Counted from the first letter of the stretch, positions 1-9,989 are shown. The stretch: 64,000 nt of DNA from Microbulbifer sp. MI-G (GCF_030440425.1 NZ_CP098023.1:733501-797500), one strand, 5' to 3'. Notes: generated by a model not told the origin, from the sequence alone. Made by a program: numbers and translations.

Positions 1-1
1 A

Positions 2-3000
2 AACCGCTCGGACTCTTTGCGCGGCTATACCGCCGGCTACGAATTCAAGACCACCAAACGTCTGAAGAGCATAGTTTCCAGCTCCAGTGGCAGTGTAATT
101 CGCGAATATACGTTGGGCTATAAGCCTACGACTGACTATGAATCGGGCTCCTATACGGACAGAGCTTCTCTGCTGTTTTTCATCCAGGAGTGCGTCGGCT
201 CAAGTTGCTTGCCCGCGGTCAGTTTCGAATGGTCGGGCTCTTCCGTTGCCTATAGTGAGTTTCAGGAAGCGATCGACTTCAAACCCGCCAGCGATCGCTT
301 TTTAGTCAAGCATCTGTACGCCGATTTCAATGGGGATGGGCTTCAGGATATTGTCTGGGTCGAGGGGGATCTTAATAAAGCCAAAACCGACACCGATACC
401 CGGGTAAAATATGCCATCTCCGATGGCACCAAATTTGTGCGGCAGAGTTTTTCCGGCAATAATTTTTCCAGAGAATACTTTACCGATACCGACGCCGATG
501 AGATTTTTGATATCCGGGTATTGGATTACAATGGTGACGGCCGCCAGGATCTTGCCATCTACAATTCACGCAATGAATACGGCTATAATAAAAACGAGTG
601 GCATATTTTTCTGTCGCGCTATAGTAACGGTGCCTGGCGATTAAGTTCCGGTAACCCTATAAGGACGGGGTTAACGAGTAAGAATGCGCTGTTCGTGGAT
701 TTTGACAGTGATGGCCTGCCGGACTATATCTCGGCTGTGCAGGGCCAGACCAGTGTCAGGCTATTGCAGCCCGGCGGCACTGTCTCATCGGATCGCTACT
801 ATCGATTCAGTAGCACTGCGCAATCCTACCCTACTTCCCCTGTATTGGACCCCAATATACGACTTGGGGCAATGCCAAATACACTGGGGGATTTCAACGG
901 CGATGGCGCGATGGATTTATTAATTTCGCGCTATGAATATACGTATGAATGTCGGGATGAGGGTTTTCCATCGCCAATAGATGTAATCTGTACAGATGAA
1001 ATTGGCAATAGTGAAAGTATTTTTAGAGGCTACGAAGTTGTCACCCTAGACTCAAAGCTCGGTGTGTACACTTCTTTGGCAACTTTGCATACGGGGATGA
1101 AAGACAGGGACCCCATCGCTGTGGAGATTAATGGTGATGGCCTTACGGATATTGCTTACTGGACCAGTTCTAATAACCTGCGCATTGAGTTAAGTACCGG
1201 TACAGGATTTACTCGCCTGGGATCTTTTGCCGTAAATGAGAAAGCCACTTTCGCTGATCTTAACAATGACGGATATCAGGATCTGGTGTGGCCGGATTTT
1301 AGTAGCAGCACTATTAAAACCCACTACTTTGATCAAAATACCGGTGGGTTTGTTGGTGCCGCGGAGGACTGGCGCCCTATAGGTAACGATGACAATGATT
1401 CGGTGTGGTTTGCCGATGTCAATGGCGATGGACAAATCGATTACCACAGCTACCATGCTTTTTCCGGTAGGGTGCTTACCTTCTTGGCCAACGCCAGTGA
1501 TGAGAACCGGCAGGACCAGCCAAGCAATGTGATCCAAGAGATCGACAACGGCCTCGGCAATATCACCAAAATATCCTACGGAAATATGATCGGTAGCGGT
1601 GTCTACTCCCGCCTGGAAATGGCCACCAGCACTGAGGAAAAGTGCGTTATCTATCCAGGGGATTTAAGAGACGGTACCCCCTATTTAGAGCCCACCGGAG
1701 ATGGGCCGAGGCGTATTTGCTATCCGGTTACAACCGGCGATACGGCCGCCTTCTACACGGCACTCAATGGCGGCTGGATGCTGCCGGAAGGCAGCCAGAC
1801 CCTGGGCAAGGGCCAGCCGGTGCTGGATATTCTGGCCCCCAGGTATCTGGTATCCAGGGTAGAGAGTTCCGCACCCGCGGCCGGTCTCAATCCCGGCGCA
1901 GTCAGCTGGTCTGCGCTCAGCTCTGTATCCTACCACTATGAGCAGATGAAACTGCAGGCCGCCGGCCGCGGCATGCTGGGCTTCCAGAGTATCAGCACCA
2001 CCGATAACCAGACCGGTGTGGTCACTGAAACCACCTACCGCCAGGATTTTCCTTTTATCGGCATGCCCCTGCACACGGAAACCCGCACCGGCAGCGGCAA
2101 GATCCTGAGCCGCGCCGCAAATACCTGGCACCTGCAGGGCTGGAGTGGCACTGGCACACCTGCCGCGCCCTACCGGCCGTATATCCACCGGTCCATTGAG
2201 GAAACCTATGACCTGAAAACGGACGGTAGCAGCCAGGGGGACCTTGTGCAGTCGGTCACCACCACCAACAGTTACGATCACTACGGCAATGCGCTGACTA
2301 TCAATGTGGTCACAACCGATCCCGCTACTGGCGACCAGTTTGTCAAAAATACCGTCAATACTTACGGCACCTCCACCTGGGAGCGGGAGATGGGCCGGCT
2401 CAGTAACACCCAGGTCACCAGTACCCGCCCGGGCATGGCCAATCATGTGCGGGAATCGGCCTTTACCTACTATCCCTCCGGTATACGCAGAGGCTTGTTG
2501 AAAACTGAAGTGATTGAGCCGAATCGGCCGCAGTACCAGCAGACAACAGCCTATGAGTACGACGACTTCGGTAATGTGGTCAAACAGACCCTGAGCGCTC
2601 CCGGCGAGACCAGCCGTAGTGCCCGCACGGTGTACGATCCCAGCGGACGCTATATGGAGGAAAGCTACAACGCCCTCAACCACCGCACGGAAAAGGTAGT
2701 GTCCCGCAACCACTTTGGTGCCCCGCTTATGGTGGAGGGCCTGAACGGCCTCAAAAGCTATTTCGTCTACGATGTACTTGGTCGCGAAATCGAAAGCTCG
2801 AACAATGCCGGTGCCGACAAGCAAACCGAGTATGGGCGCTGTACCAGCGGCTGCCCCGCCGGTGCCAGGTACAAGGTCACCACCAGCAGCAGTACCGGTA
2901 GCTGGGGCAGGGAATACTTTGATGCCCTGGGCCGCGTTATACGCACCGAAACCCAAGGCCTGCATAAAACGATCTACTCCGATAGAGAGTACGACAACCT

Positions 3001-6000
3001 CGGTCGCCTCAAATTTGTCAGTGAACCCTACTTTATCGGCAACAGCCGTCTGTGGACAAAAACCGACTACGACCTGCTCGGCCGTCCCACCCGCGTGCTC
3101 GCCCCGGACAGCTCCCAGGCCACCATGGAATATTTGGGGCTCAAGACCATTACCACCAATGACAAGGGTCAGGAAAAAACCGAACGCAAAAACGTTGCCG
3201 GTGAACTGGTCGAGGTGACCGATGCCATTGACGGGCGCCTTACCTACGAGTACGACAGCCAGGGCAATCTGCACAAAGCCAAATCCATATTCAGGGACAA
3301 AACCAACAGTACCGACAGCCATACCGCCGAGGGTGGTCTTAACAACTCCAATGTGATCCCCCCTCCTACTGGGGAACCTGTACCCCCTCCTCTTGAGGTT
3401 TTCCCTACCATTGTGGTCGTCACTATCAACTACGACCACCTGGGCCGTAAAACGAGTATGGATGACCCGGACAAAGGCGCCTGGGAATATACGTACACCG
3501 GCTACGGCGAGCTGAAACAGCAGACCAATGCCAACGGTCATACGGTGGAGTTCACTTATGACCAACTGGGCCGCCAGCTGACCCGTATCGAAAAGCGCGG
3601 CGGTATTGCCACCACCAGCAACGTTGGCTGGTACTACGACAGCGCAGCAAACGGCCTCGGCCAGGTGGAGATGGTCACCGACAGCGTCAGCGGCTACCAG
3701 GCGCTCTACCAGTACGACCAGTTGGGCCGCAATGACACCCAACTGGTGGACTTTGACGGTGACGGCCCCCAGCCATCCTATGTCACCACCACGGTGTTCG
3801 ACGGCCACGGCCGGGTGGAGCGCAGCTACGACGCCCTCGACAGCCTGCTCGGCAGTGGGCAGTCCGGTATCCGCAACTACTACAACGGCAACGGCTACTT
3901 GTACAAGGTGGTCGACCTTGCTACGGGTGACCTGATTGAGGAAATCAAGGCGCAGACTGCCCGCGGCCAGCTCAAGGAGCAGCTGCTGGGCAATGGTGCA
4001 ACCACCACCTTTAACTACCAGGGTTCCACCGGCCGCCTGCTCAACCAGACCTCCACGGTTCTGGGTGCCTTTGGTATCCAGAATATCGGCTACCAATGGG
4101 ATACCCTGGGCAATCTCACCAGCCGCCACAACCGGAGCGGCAGCAAGAACCTGCGCGAAAGCTTCTGCTATGACGACCTCAACCGGTTGATCAAAACCCA
4201 TATTGGCAGCAACGATATCAATTGCAGTAGCTTGTACTCAGGACAGCAGGATGTCCGCTACAACGCCATCGGTAATATCACCTATAAAGCCGGCGTGGGT
4301 AATTATGTCTATGGCCAGAACGGTGCCGGTCCCCATGCCGTGACCACTGCCGGCGGGGTCAGCTATCACTACGACGCCAACGGCAATATGACCTCAGACG
4401 GCTTCGACGGTGGCCGTACTATCGATTACACCACCTTCGACAAAGCGGAGCGCATCGAAAAGGGCAACCACACTACCGAGTTCCTTTACGGGCCCAGCCA
4501 CAGCCGCTATTACCGCAAGGACACCAACAGCAGCAGTGGCGAAGTCACCGAGACCTGGTATATCGGTGGTATTGAGCGCATCCAGAATTCCAACGCCCCC
4601 AACGAAATCCAGTGGAAGCGCCACCTGGGCGTCGCCGTGTACACGGTAAAAACCGATCTCGCCTACGCCGTACAGTCCACCGACAAGCTGTTCCTGTACA
4701 AGGACCATCTGGGCTCCATGGACTTGATTACCGATAAAGCTGGCAAGGTGGTGCAGGAGATGTCCTTCGACGCCTGGGGCCAGCGCAGGAATACCGCCAA
4801 CTGGAGCGCTCTGACCCTTACTGCCCTCTACGGCTTTGACCACAGCCACACCACCCGCGGCTATACCGGCCATGAGATGCTCGACGAGGTGGGCCTGATC
4901 CATATGAACGGGCGGATTTATGATCCGCGTTTGGGACGCTTTATGCAGGCGGACCCGTTTATCCAGGCCGCAGCGGATACCCAGATGTATAACCGCTATA
5001 GCTATGTGCGGAATAATCCGTTGAATGCGACGGACCCTAGTGGCTATTTTATATTTACACTGGCTGCAATTATTAATACGGCTTTGGTTACTGCAAAAGT
5101 CATTAGTCTTACTCAGGGGATAATTGCTGCATTTGTGATTGGTTTTGCAGGGGCCGTAGCTGCGGGGGGCAGTTTAGGTGATGCCCTAATTTCTGGCATA
5201 TCCGGTGCGGCATTTACGGCCTTGGGTGGAGCAAATTTTGCAGATACTGCATTAGCCGCGATTCTGACTGAAACAGGTGTGCGGGTCCTTGCCTTCGGAG
5301 CATTGGGAGGGATCACCAGTATTTTACAGGGAGGCAAGTTTGGCCATGGTTTTGCTGCGGCCGGATTAGGTGCAGCGGCGGGAAGCATACCGGGGCTGGG
5401 AGGTAAGGGACCTGGTGCAATACTGAAAAGAGCAGTTGTCGGCGCTGTGGTAGGGGGAACGAGTACAAAAATTACTGGTGGGAAGTTTGCAAATGGGGCG
5501 GCAACTGGAGCTTTTGTTTCGATTTTACAGACGGGTGTGAAAGCTGCAGTAGATTCTACTAACGAAGTGACCAATAGGAAGTTTGATGCTGAAGACTTAA
5601 CAAAGAGGCAAGCAGTTGCTGAGGAATTGGTTGAGGAACTATACAAAGAAAAAATCTTAAGAGTTGACCAGCGCTTCAAAAAATTGGATGCTTTAGTCGA
5701 TTATTTAGCACCCCATATGAATGGTATTACAAGAAAGACCGGCTTAGAGGTTGGGGGCTGGATATACCGGGATGCAGGTGGGCTTGGATACACGAGACCT
5801 ATAGTTGGATTTGAAAGGCCGTTGGGGCCGGCGTATGGTGGCGGTTTTATCAGCTCAGTATACTTAGGTGAAAAAGCCGATGTTATATTACCAAAAGGAG
5901 GCACTCTTACTGCAACCTGGCATACTCATCCGAGTAATTCTACCTTTTCTATCTCAGATATTAATAATGCTGTAGAGAGAGAGCTTGATCATCACGTTTT

Positions 6001-6124
6001 CACTCAGAGTGGGGAAATTTATCGCAGATTGTGGAGTCAAAATAAAACTTGTATTACAAACGCACAATTTTCTTTAAAAAGTTCAACCGATGGACACAAT
6101 ATACTATCATGTGGCTCTTACTGA
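2..6124 (+). CDS. SpvB/RHS-repeat giant protein with C-terminal JAMM-like tip (5' partial)
   Basis: The reading frame is already open at the first bases, so the N-terminus lies outside the window; 2040 residues are visible. In order there are about seven FG-GAP/VCBS-type calcium-loop repeats of the form DxNGDGxxD (for example DFNGDGLQDI, DYNGDGRQDL) over the first 480 residues, a TcdB-middle-like region, many YDxxGR RHS/YD repeats, a proline-rich linker near residue 1120 and the RHS core end (LGRFMQADPF ... NPLNATDPSGYF) near residues 1640-1680. A Gly/Ala-rich hydrophobic stretch of about 170 residues follows. The last 125 residues hold a JAMM-like signature: E in GLEVGG, then HTHP and SISD (H-x-H, S-x-x-D), resembling the DUF4329/JAB-type tips of polymorphic toxins. 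By family knowledge the RHS part would form a shell around the C-terminal effector. The tip is visibly more AT-rich than the core, as expected of an exchangeable toxin cassette. Peptidase activity is inferred, not shown. Confidence 0.88.
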   Translation, partial: NRSDSLRGYTAGYEFKTTKRLKSIVSSSSGSVIREYTLGYKPTTDYESGSYTDRASLLFFIQECVGSSCLPAVSFEWSGSSVAYSEFQEAIDFKPASDRFLVKHLYADFNGDGLQDIVWVEGDLNKAKTDTDTRVKYAISDGTKFVRQSFSGNNFSREYFTDTDADEIFDIRVLDYNGDGRQDLAIYNSRNEYGYNKNEWHIFLSRYSNGAWRLSSGNPIRTGLTSKNALFVDFDSDGLPDYISAVQGQTSVRLLQPGGTVSSDRYYRFSSTAQSYPTSPVLDPNIRLGAMPNTLGDFNGDGAMDLLISRYEYTYECRDEGFPSPIDVICTDEIGNSESIFRGYEVVTLDSKLGVYTSLATLHTGMKDRDPIAVEINGDGLTDIAYWTSSNNLRIELSTGTGFTRLGSFAVNEKATFADLNNDGYQDLVWPDFSSSTIKTHYFDQNTGGFVGAAEDWRPIGNDDNDSVWFADVNGDGQIDYHSYHAFSGRVLTFLANASDENRQDQPSNVIQEIDNGLGNITKISYGNMIGSGVYSRLEMATSTEEKCVIYPGDLRDGTPYLEPTGDGPRRICYPVTTGDTAAFYTALNGGWMLPEGSQTLGKGQPVLDILAPRYLVSRVESSAPAAGLNPGAVSWSALSSVSYHYEQMKLQAAGRGMLGFQSISTTDNQTGVVTETTYRQDFPFIGMPLHTETRTGSGKILSRAANTWHLQGWSGTGTPAAPYRPYIHRSIEETYDLKTDGSSQGDLVQSVTTTNSYDHYGNALTINVVTTDPATGDQFVKNTVNTYGTSTWEREMGRLSNTQVTSTRPGMANHVRESAFTYYPSGIRRGLLKTEVIEPNRPQYQQTTAYEYDDFGNVVKQTLSAPGETSRSARTVYDPSGRYMEESYNALNHRTEKVVSRNHFGAPLMVEGLNGLKSYFVYDVLGREIESSNNAGADKQTEYGRCTSGCPAGARYKVTTSSSTGSWGREYFDALGRVIRTETQGLHKTIYSDREYDNLGRLKFVSEPYFIGNSRLWTKTDYDLLGRPTRVLAPDSSQATMEYLGLKTITTNDKGQEKTERKNVAGELVEVTDAIDGRLTYEYDSQGNLHKAKSIFRDKTNSTDSHTAEGGLNNSNVIPPPTGEPVPPPLEVFPTIVVVTINYDHLGRKTSMDDPDKGAWEYTYTGYGELKQQTNANGHTVEFTYDQLGRQLTRIEKRGGIATTSNVGWYYDSAANGLGQVEMVTDSVSGYQALYQYDQLGRNDTQLVDFDGDGPQPSYVTTTVFDGHGRVERSYDALDSLLGSGQSGIRNYYNGNGYLYKVVDLATGDLIEEIKAQTARGQLKEQLLGNGATTTFNYQGSTGRLLNQTSTVLGAFGIQNIGYQWDTLGNLTSRHNRSGSKNLRESFCYDDLNRLIKTHIGSNDINCSSLYSGQQDVRYNAIGNITYKAGVGNYVYGQNGAGPHAVTTAGGVSYHYDANGNMTSDGFDGGRTIDYTTFDKAERIEKGNHTTEFLYGPSHSRYYRKDTNSSSGEVTETWYIGGIERIQNSNAPNEIQWKRHLGVAVYTVKTDLAYAVQSTDKLFLYKDHLGSMDLITDKAGKVVQEMSFDAWGQRRNTANWSALTLTALYGFDHSHTTRGYTGHEMLDEVGLIHMNGRIYDPRLGRFMQADPFIQAAADTQMYNRYSYVRNNPLNATDPSGYFIFTLAAIINTALVTAKVISLTQGIIAAFVIGFAGAVAAGGSLGDALISGISGAAFTALGGANFADTALAAILTETGVRVLAFGALGGITSILQGGKFGHGFAAAGLGAAAGSIPGLGGKGPGAILKRAVVGAVVGGTSTKITGGKFANGAATGAFVSILQTGVKAAVDSTNEVTNRKFDAEDLTKRQAVAEELVEELYKEKILRVDQRFKKLDALVDYLAPHMNGITRKTGLEVGGWIYRDAGGLGYTRPIVGFERPLGPAYGGGFISSVYLGEKADVILPKGGTLTATWHTHPSNSTFSISDINNAVERELDHHVFTQSGEIYRRLWSQNKTCITNAQFSLKSSTDGHNILSCGSY

Positions 6125-6537
6125 TGACGAAACGACCTGTCTTGGTGGCATTACTTGGCATTTTATCCGCGTGCCTATCACAATATTGTTTCAGTAAAGA
6201 TTATGTTGGAGAGGATAAAATTAATGAGAAGATGTTTGAAAATTCCAATAGTTTTTATAGTTATTTACAGAAATATCATGAATTAACTGGGAAATCCGTT
6301 CCTACTCCAGCGTTGAGTTTGAATATGAATGATTTTCTCTTGATAAATGCCTGTATTAAATTTCGATCAAAACAAGAGGAGAGTGTCGGTGAAGCGGATC
6401 TTTCATTGTGGCAGGAGTGGTACGTTGATGTTTATAGAGGTGGGAAAAATAATGTCGTAAGGTTCTATTTAAAGGGTCCTGAAGACGCAGAAATACTATG
6501 CTTTATTGATAATAATTTTCGAGTGACAGAATTTTAG
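6124..6537 (+). CDS. Small lipoprotein, probable immunity protein of the RHS toxin
   Basis: 137 residues. The ATG at 6124 shares one base with the TGA of the toxin gene (TGATG), so the two are probably translationally coupled; an in-frame ATG at 6109 is possible but would overlap the toxin more. The N-terminus MTKRPVLVALLGILSAC is a classical lipoprotein signal with lipobox LSAC, placing the mature protein in the periplasm or on a membrane. The rest is hydrophilic and AT-rich like the toxin tip, with no domain I recognise. Position directly behind a polymorphic toxin and matching base composition suggest immunity. A lipidated immunity protein would imply that the toxin is neutralised outside the cytoplasm. 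The function is inferred from position only. Confidence 0.7.
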   Translation: MTKRPVLVALLGILSACLSQYCFSKDYVGEDKINEKMFENSNSFYSYLQKYHELTGKSVPTPALSLNMNDFLLINACIKFRSKQEESVGEADLSLWQEWYVDVYRGGKNNVVRFYLKGPEDAEILCFIDNNFRVTEF

Positions 6538-6929
6538 GTCAAGTTAAAGTGGGCAAAACTTTTGTGCCGCAAGCATAGCTTAGGTCCAGGAAAAGTGGAT
6601 ATCAAGAGGTCGAATAAATGGACACTGTGCACAGGCTCTCCGAGAGGCGATTGACGGTCTAAGTCACGCAAAGTTGATCGCCGCTATGAAGCGAGCCTTG
6701 GGCTACCTAGCAGTGATGCGCGCAGTTGAATATAGACCATTAGCTTACAGCTGAATCCAAGGAGCGGGTAACGCTGGCGAGCAAGCATTGGTAAAATTGG
6801 GCTTTTAATCGCAGTCAATGGAGTAACTTGGGATTCTTTAGTTTTTGTAGAATTCTATTATTCTTCAGAGCAGTAGGAAGATTATGAGCTTTTTCTGGCG
6901 GCAATTCCCTTCTGTCCTTTTTGGCAGCA
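6538..6929. other. Non-coding gap after the toxin/immunity pair
   Basis: About 390 bases with no convincing reading frame, ribosome-binding site or terminator on either strand. Such gaps behind RHS tips often hold displaced old tips, but I could not translate a recognisable RHS fragment here. Confidence 0.5.
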
Positions 6930-7247
6930 CTAGTGCGCCAGCTTTAACGTGATCACCCCAAGTATAATCAGCAACACACCGAGGTAGCGGCTCAAACTGG
7001 CGGGGTCCCCAAAAAAGAGAATACCTACCAGGAATGCCCCGGCGGCGCCGATACCGGTCCAGACCGCGTAGGAGGTGCCGATGGGTATCTCCCGTTGCGC
7101 CAGCCACAGCAGCAATCCGCTGGCCCCAATAAAGACCGCGGCCATCAGGATGCCCAAAAGGCGCGTGGTGTGGTCCTGGGAAATCTTTAGTCCGAGGACC
7201 CAGCCGATTTCACACAGGCCCGCCAGTATCAGGTAGAACCAGGCCAT
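6930..7247 (-). CDS. Small multidrug resistance family exporter, Gdx/SugE type
   Basis: 105 residues forming four hydrophobic helices, the standard SMR length. The membrane-embedded glutamate is E13 in GLCEIGW, and W16, Y60 and W63 (TSYAVWTGIG) match the guanidinium-exporter (Gdx, formerly SugE) subgroup rather than the polyaromatic-cation EmrE subgroup. The protein works as a dual-topology dimer in the inner membrane, exchanging cation for protons. AGAGG lies about 7 bases before the ATG. Guanidine riboswitches often precede gdx genes; I looked in the 150 bases upstream and did not see the ACGR-loop hairpins of the guanidine-II class. A short palindrome (TTATC-N6-GATAA, 7275-7290) lies in the upstream region. 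Confidence 0.85.
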   Translation of the reverse strand: MAWFYLILAGLCEIGWVLGLKISQDHTTRLLGILMAAVFIGASGLLLWLAQREIPIGTSYAVWTGIGAAGAFLVGILFFGDPASLSRYLGVLLIILGVITLKLAH

Positions 7248-7877
7248 TTTTTCCTCTTCGAGATGCAGGGTTATTTATCCGGGCAGATAAGTATACGCCC
7301 GCGCGCTCCCCTTGACAGGCAACCAAGGCGCAAACAGCGGGGTTCTTTCTTTTGGGGTGTGCAGTCACGATATCCCCTGCAGGCCCGTTAACGATATCCA
7401 TTCCACACAGGGGCCTGGTGAGGTAAACCAAACAGCCGATCCCATCCAGATGCTGTACAGTTTGGGCAAAACCGGTCCTGGCCAAAGAGGGATTGCTCAG
7501 GGCAAACCGGGTTTAACAGCTATCGCTAAGTGTAATCGGGGCCCTGTTGTGTTGATATTCTGTTATCTATCTGGTCCTGCTGGATTGGGATGCCGGGTAG
7601 TATTGTTGCCCTGTGAATTTGCTACCGTAGAAATCCTTGGCGGATTTTTCAGGGGAGTTGCAATGCAAAGTGATTGCGTAAAAAAGCCAACTACACCGGA
7701 GGCCGTAGTGGTTTGCTGGGCCCGGAAATTTCAGGATTTTATTGACTGTATTGAGTAGTGATACTTTGGTTGGAATCTCCGTGGGCCGCCCTGATGATCG
7801 TTCATACACATAATGACGCTGAATTTTCCTTTGGCCAGGGAGAGAGCGGGCATTGAAAATGCTATAGGAGATTTCGG
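7248..7877. other. Divergent intergenic region between SMR gene and TonB receptor
   Basis: About 630 bases that must hold the promoters of both divergent genes. Visible are the TTATC-N6-GATAA palindrome near the SMR gene, a small candidate reading frame (7663-7758) and the Shine-Dalgarno TAGGAG before 7878. I saw no Fur box and no cobalamin riboswitch motif. Confidence 0.4.
7663..7758 (+). CDS. Candidate 31-residue small protein or leader peptide
   Basis: ATG at 7663 is preceded by AGGGGAG at a workable distance (about 6 bases), and the frame runs 31 codons to TAG. The product begins MQSDCVKKPTTPEAVVV and has three cysteines and no hydrophobic segment. It lies about 120 bases before the TonB receptor start, so it could be an upstream leader or chance. 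No homologue is known to me. Confidence 0.2.
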   Translation: MQSDCVKKPTTPEAVVVCWARKFQDFIDCIE

Positions 7878-9989
7878 ATGCCAAAGGAGATAGCGCGGCC
7901 AATACGGCAGGGGGCTGGTCTGTATTGCATGAGTGGTCTGCTGGGGTGGCTTATGCTGCCGGGCAGCGGCGTGGCCGGGCAGGAGCGTATCGAGAACTTG
8001 CTGGTAACGGCCAGCCGCGCCGGGGCACCCGCAGGGGCATCGTCGGAGCGCTTCTCTGAAGTTGGCGGTGAGGCCCTGTCCCTGGTGGGACACAGACATA
8101 TTCAACAGAGCCTGGTGCGGGTGCCCGGTGTGAATCTGGCCAGGGGCAATGGCCAGGAATACCTGCCGGCGCTGCGCTCGCCGGTGCTGTCCGGCGCCGG
8201 GGCCTGTGGCAGTGTGCTGAGCGCCGAAGACGGCATCCCACTGCGTGCGAAGGGCTTTTGCAATATCAATGAACTTTTCGAATCCCACAGTGAAACGGCC
8301 CGGGGTATCGAGGTGACACGGGGGCCCGCCGGCATCCTGTTTGGTGCCAATGCCCTGCATGGTGTGGTGAATGTGATCAGTCCCAGCGTAGGGGAAAAAG
8401 CGGGTGGGGCCTCCGCTGCGATTGGACTGGAAGCCGGTCCGGAGGCGTTTTACCGGGCGAAATTCTCGGCAGACACCGGTACCGACAATCCCTGGGGTCT
8501 GCGTATGGATCTGTCCTTGTCCACAGACGGCGGCTACCGGGACCGCTCCGGCTACGACCAGCAGAAACTCAGCCTGCAACACCTTATGCAGACTGGCTCC
8601 TTGGAGATCCGGACACGCCTGGCCACAACCAATGTCAATCAGGAGACGGCGGGGTATATTGAAGGCACCGGTGCCTATCGAAACCGCCGCGCCAGTCGGG
8701 AAAACCCCAACCCCGAGGCATTTCGCGATGCCGGCGCCCTGCGGCTGTATTCGCGCTTGGATATCGATTTGGGCGGGGATCGGACATTGGTACTGACGCC
8801 CTACCTGCGAAAGACGGAGATGCGTTTTTTACAACACTATCTGCCCGGGCAGGCCCTGGAGGAAAACGGCCAGGAGAGTGCGGGCATCAGAAGCCGTTAC
8901 CGCGTTGCTGGGGGGGACCAGTTGGCGCTGGTGGCGGGCATCGACGGGGAGTTTACCCGGGGCTATCTGCGCGAGAGCCAGGCACACCCCACAGAAGGGT
9001 CGGACTTTCTGCAGGCGACCATTCCCACTGGCAAACACTACGATTACGAGGTCGACGCCTGGAGTATTGCTCCCTTTGCCCTGGCCACCTGGCGCCCGAA
9101 CGAGCGGTGGGACCTTCTCGGGGGCCTGCGCTTTGAAGCGGTCCACTATCACTACGACAATAACATGCTGGCCGGGCGCACCAGGGAGGATGGCACACCC
9201 TGTGGGTTTGGCGGTTGCAGGTTCAGCCGCCCGCAAGACCGGGAGGACCGCTTTCTGAACGGGTCCCCGAAACTGGGGGCCATTTTCCGGGTTGCGCCGG
9301 GTCTGCAGCTGTTTGCCAACCTGGCCCAGGGGTATCGGGTCCCCCAGACTACGGAGCTCTACCGCCTGCAGCGGGAGCAGCGCGTTGCGGCACTGGATTC
9401 GGAGCGGATACAAAGCCTTGAGTTGGGTCTGCGCGGCCATGGCGGCGGGTTTTCTTACGAACTGGTCGCCTACGGGATGCGCAAGCGCAATGTGATTTTT
9501 CGCGATACCGAGTACTTTAACCGCGCCAATGGAAAAACCGCGCACCAGGGCCTGGAGTTTGCGTTTGAGTACGCATTCGCCAGCCGCTGGCGGATAGAGA
9601 CCGCCGCCAGTTATGCCGAGCATCGTTACCGGGACGCGCGCCGGCTGCAGGGTGTGGCACTGGATGGCCGGCTTGTGGATTCGGCGCCGAGGGTGTTTGG
9701 CAGCACCCGTCTGCGCTGGCAGCCATGGGCGGGGATGGCCGCCGAGCTGGAGTGGTTGCACCAGGGGCGCTACTATACCGATCCGCAGAACCGGCACGAG
9801 TATCCCGGTCACAATCTGCTCAACCTGCGCCTGCGCTGGGCAATGCAGCGCTGGGCGCTGTCTGTGCGGGCTCTGAACCTCGCCAATAAAGCCTATGCGG
9901 AGCGGGCGGATTACAGCCGCTTTGGCGGCGAGCGCTATTTACCCGGTGCGCGCCGCGCACTCTACCTGTCAGTGTCCGCCGACTGGTAA
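7878..9989 (+). CDS. TonB-dependent outer-membrane receptor
   Basis: 703 residues. A short hydrophobic leader (around residues 14-34, ending GSGVAG) precedes a TonB-box-like ENLLVTAS segment. Next is a plug domain with the VTRGPAGILFGANALHGVVNVIS signature (about residues 150-172), then an alternating beta-barrel rich in aromatic residues that ends in SVSADW with a terminal aromatic residue, as in outer-membrane proteins. The plug contains a cysteine pair (ACGSV ... GFCNI) and an external loop another (GTPCGFGGCRF), perhaps disulphides. The C-terminal ERADYSRFGGERYLPG motif is common in siderophore/catecholate receptors, so iron chelate uptake is a reasonable guess; the ligand cannot be read from the sequence. 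Shine-Dalgarno TAGGAG lies 7 bases before the ATG. No adjacent transporter genes are present. Confidence 0.88.
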   Translation: MPKEIARPIRQGAGLYCMSGLLGWLMLPGSGVAGQERIENLLVTASRAGAPAGASSERFSEVGGEALSLVGHRHIQQSLVRVPGVNLARGNGQEYLPALRSPVLSGAGACGSVLSAEDGIPLRAKGFCNINELFESHSETARGIEVTRGPAGILFGANALHGVVNVISPSVGEKAGGASAAIGLEAGPEAFYRAKFSADTGTDNPWGLRMDLSLSTDGGYRDRSGYDQQKLSLQHLMQTGSLEIRTRLATTNVNQETAGYIEGTGAYRNRRASRENPNPEAFRDAGALRLYSRLDIDLGGDRTLVLTPYLRKTEMRFLQHYLPGQALEENGQESAGIRSRYRVAGGDQLALVAGIDGEFTRGYLRESQAHPTEGSDFLQATIPTGKHYDYEVDAWSIAPFALATWRPNERWDLLGGLRFEAVHYHYDNNMLAGRTREDGTPCGFGGCRFSRPQDREDRFLNGSPKLGAIFRVAPGLQLFANLAQGYRVPQTTELYRLQREQRVAALDSERIQSLELGLRGHGGGFSYELVAYGMRKRNVIFRDTEYFNRANGKTAHQGLEFAFEYAFASRWRIETAASYAEHRYRDARRLQGVALDGRLVDSAPRVFGSTRLRWQPWAGMAAELEWLHQGRYYTDPQNRHEYPGHNLLNLRLRWAMQRWALSVRALNLANKAYAERADYSRFGGERYLPGARRALYLSVSADW

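Noticed and set aside
1685..4201. An 838-residue open frame on the minus strand inside the RHS gene
   Set aside because: It is antisense to the clear RHS repeats and has Ala/Val-rich, unstructured composition typical of a shadow frame in GC-rich coding DNA.
7210..7485. A 91-residue minus-strand frame upstream of the SMR gene
   Set aside because: Overlaps the SMR gene, has no ribosome-binding site and no recognisable sequence.
8829..9812. A 327-residue minus-strand frame inside the TonB receptor gene
   Set aside because: Antisense to a conserved barrel sequence, no ribosome-binding site, no recognisable motif.
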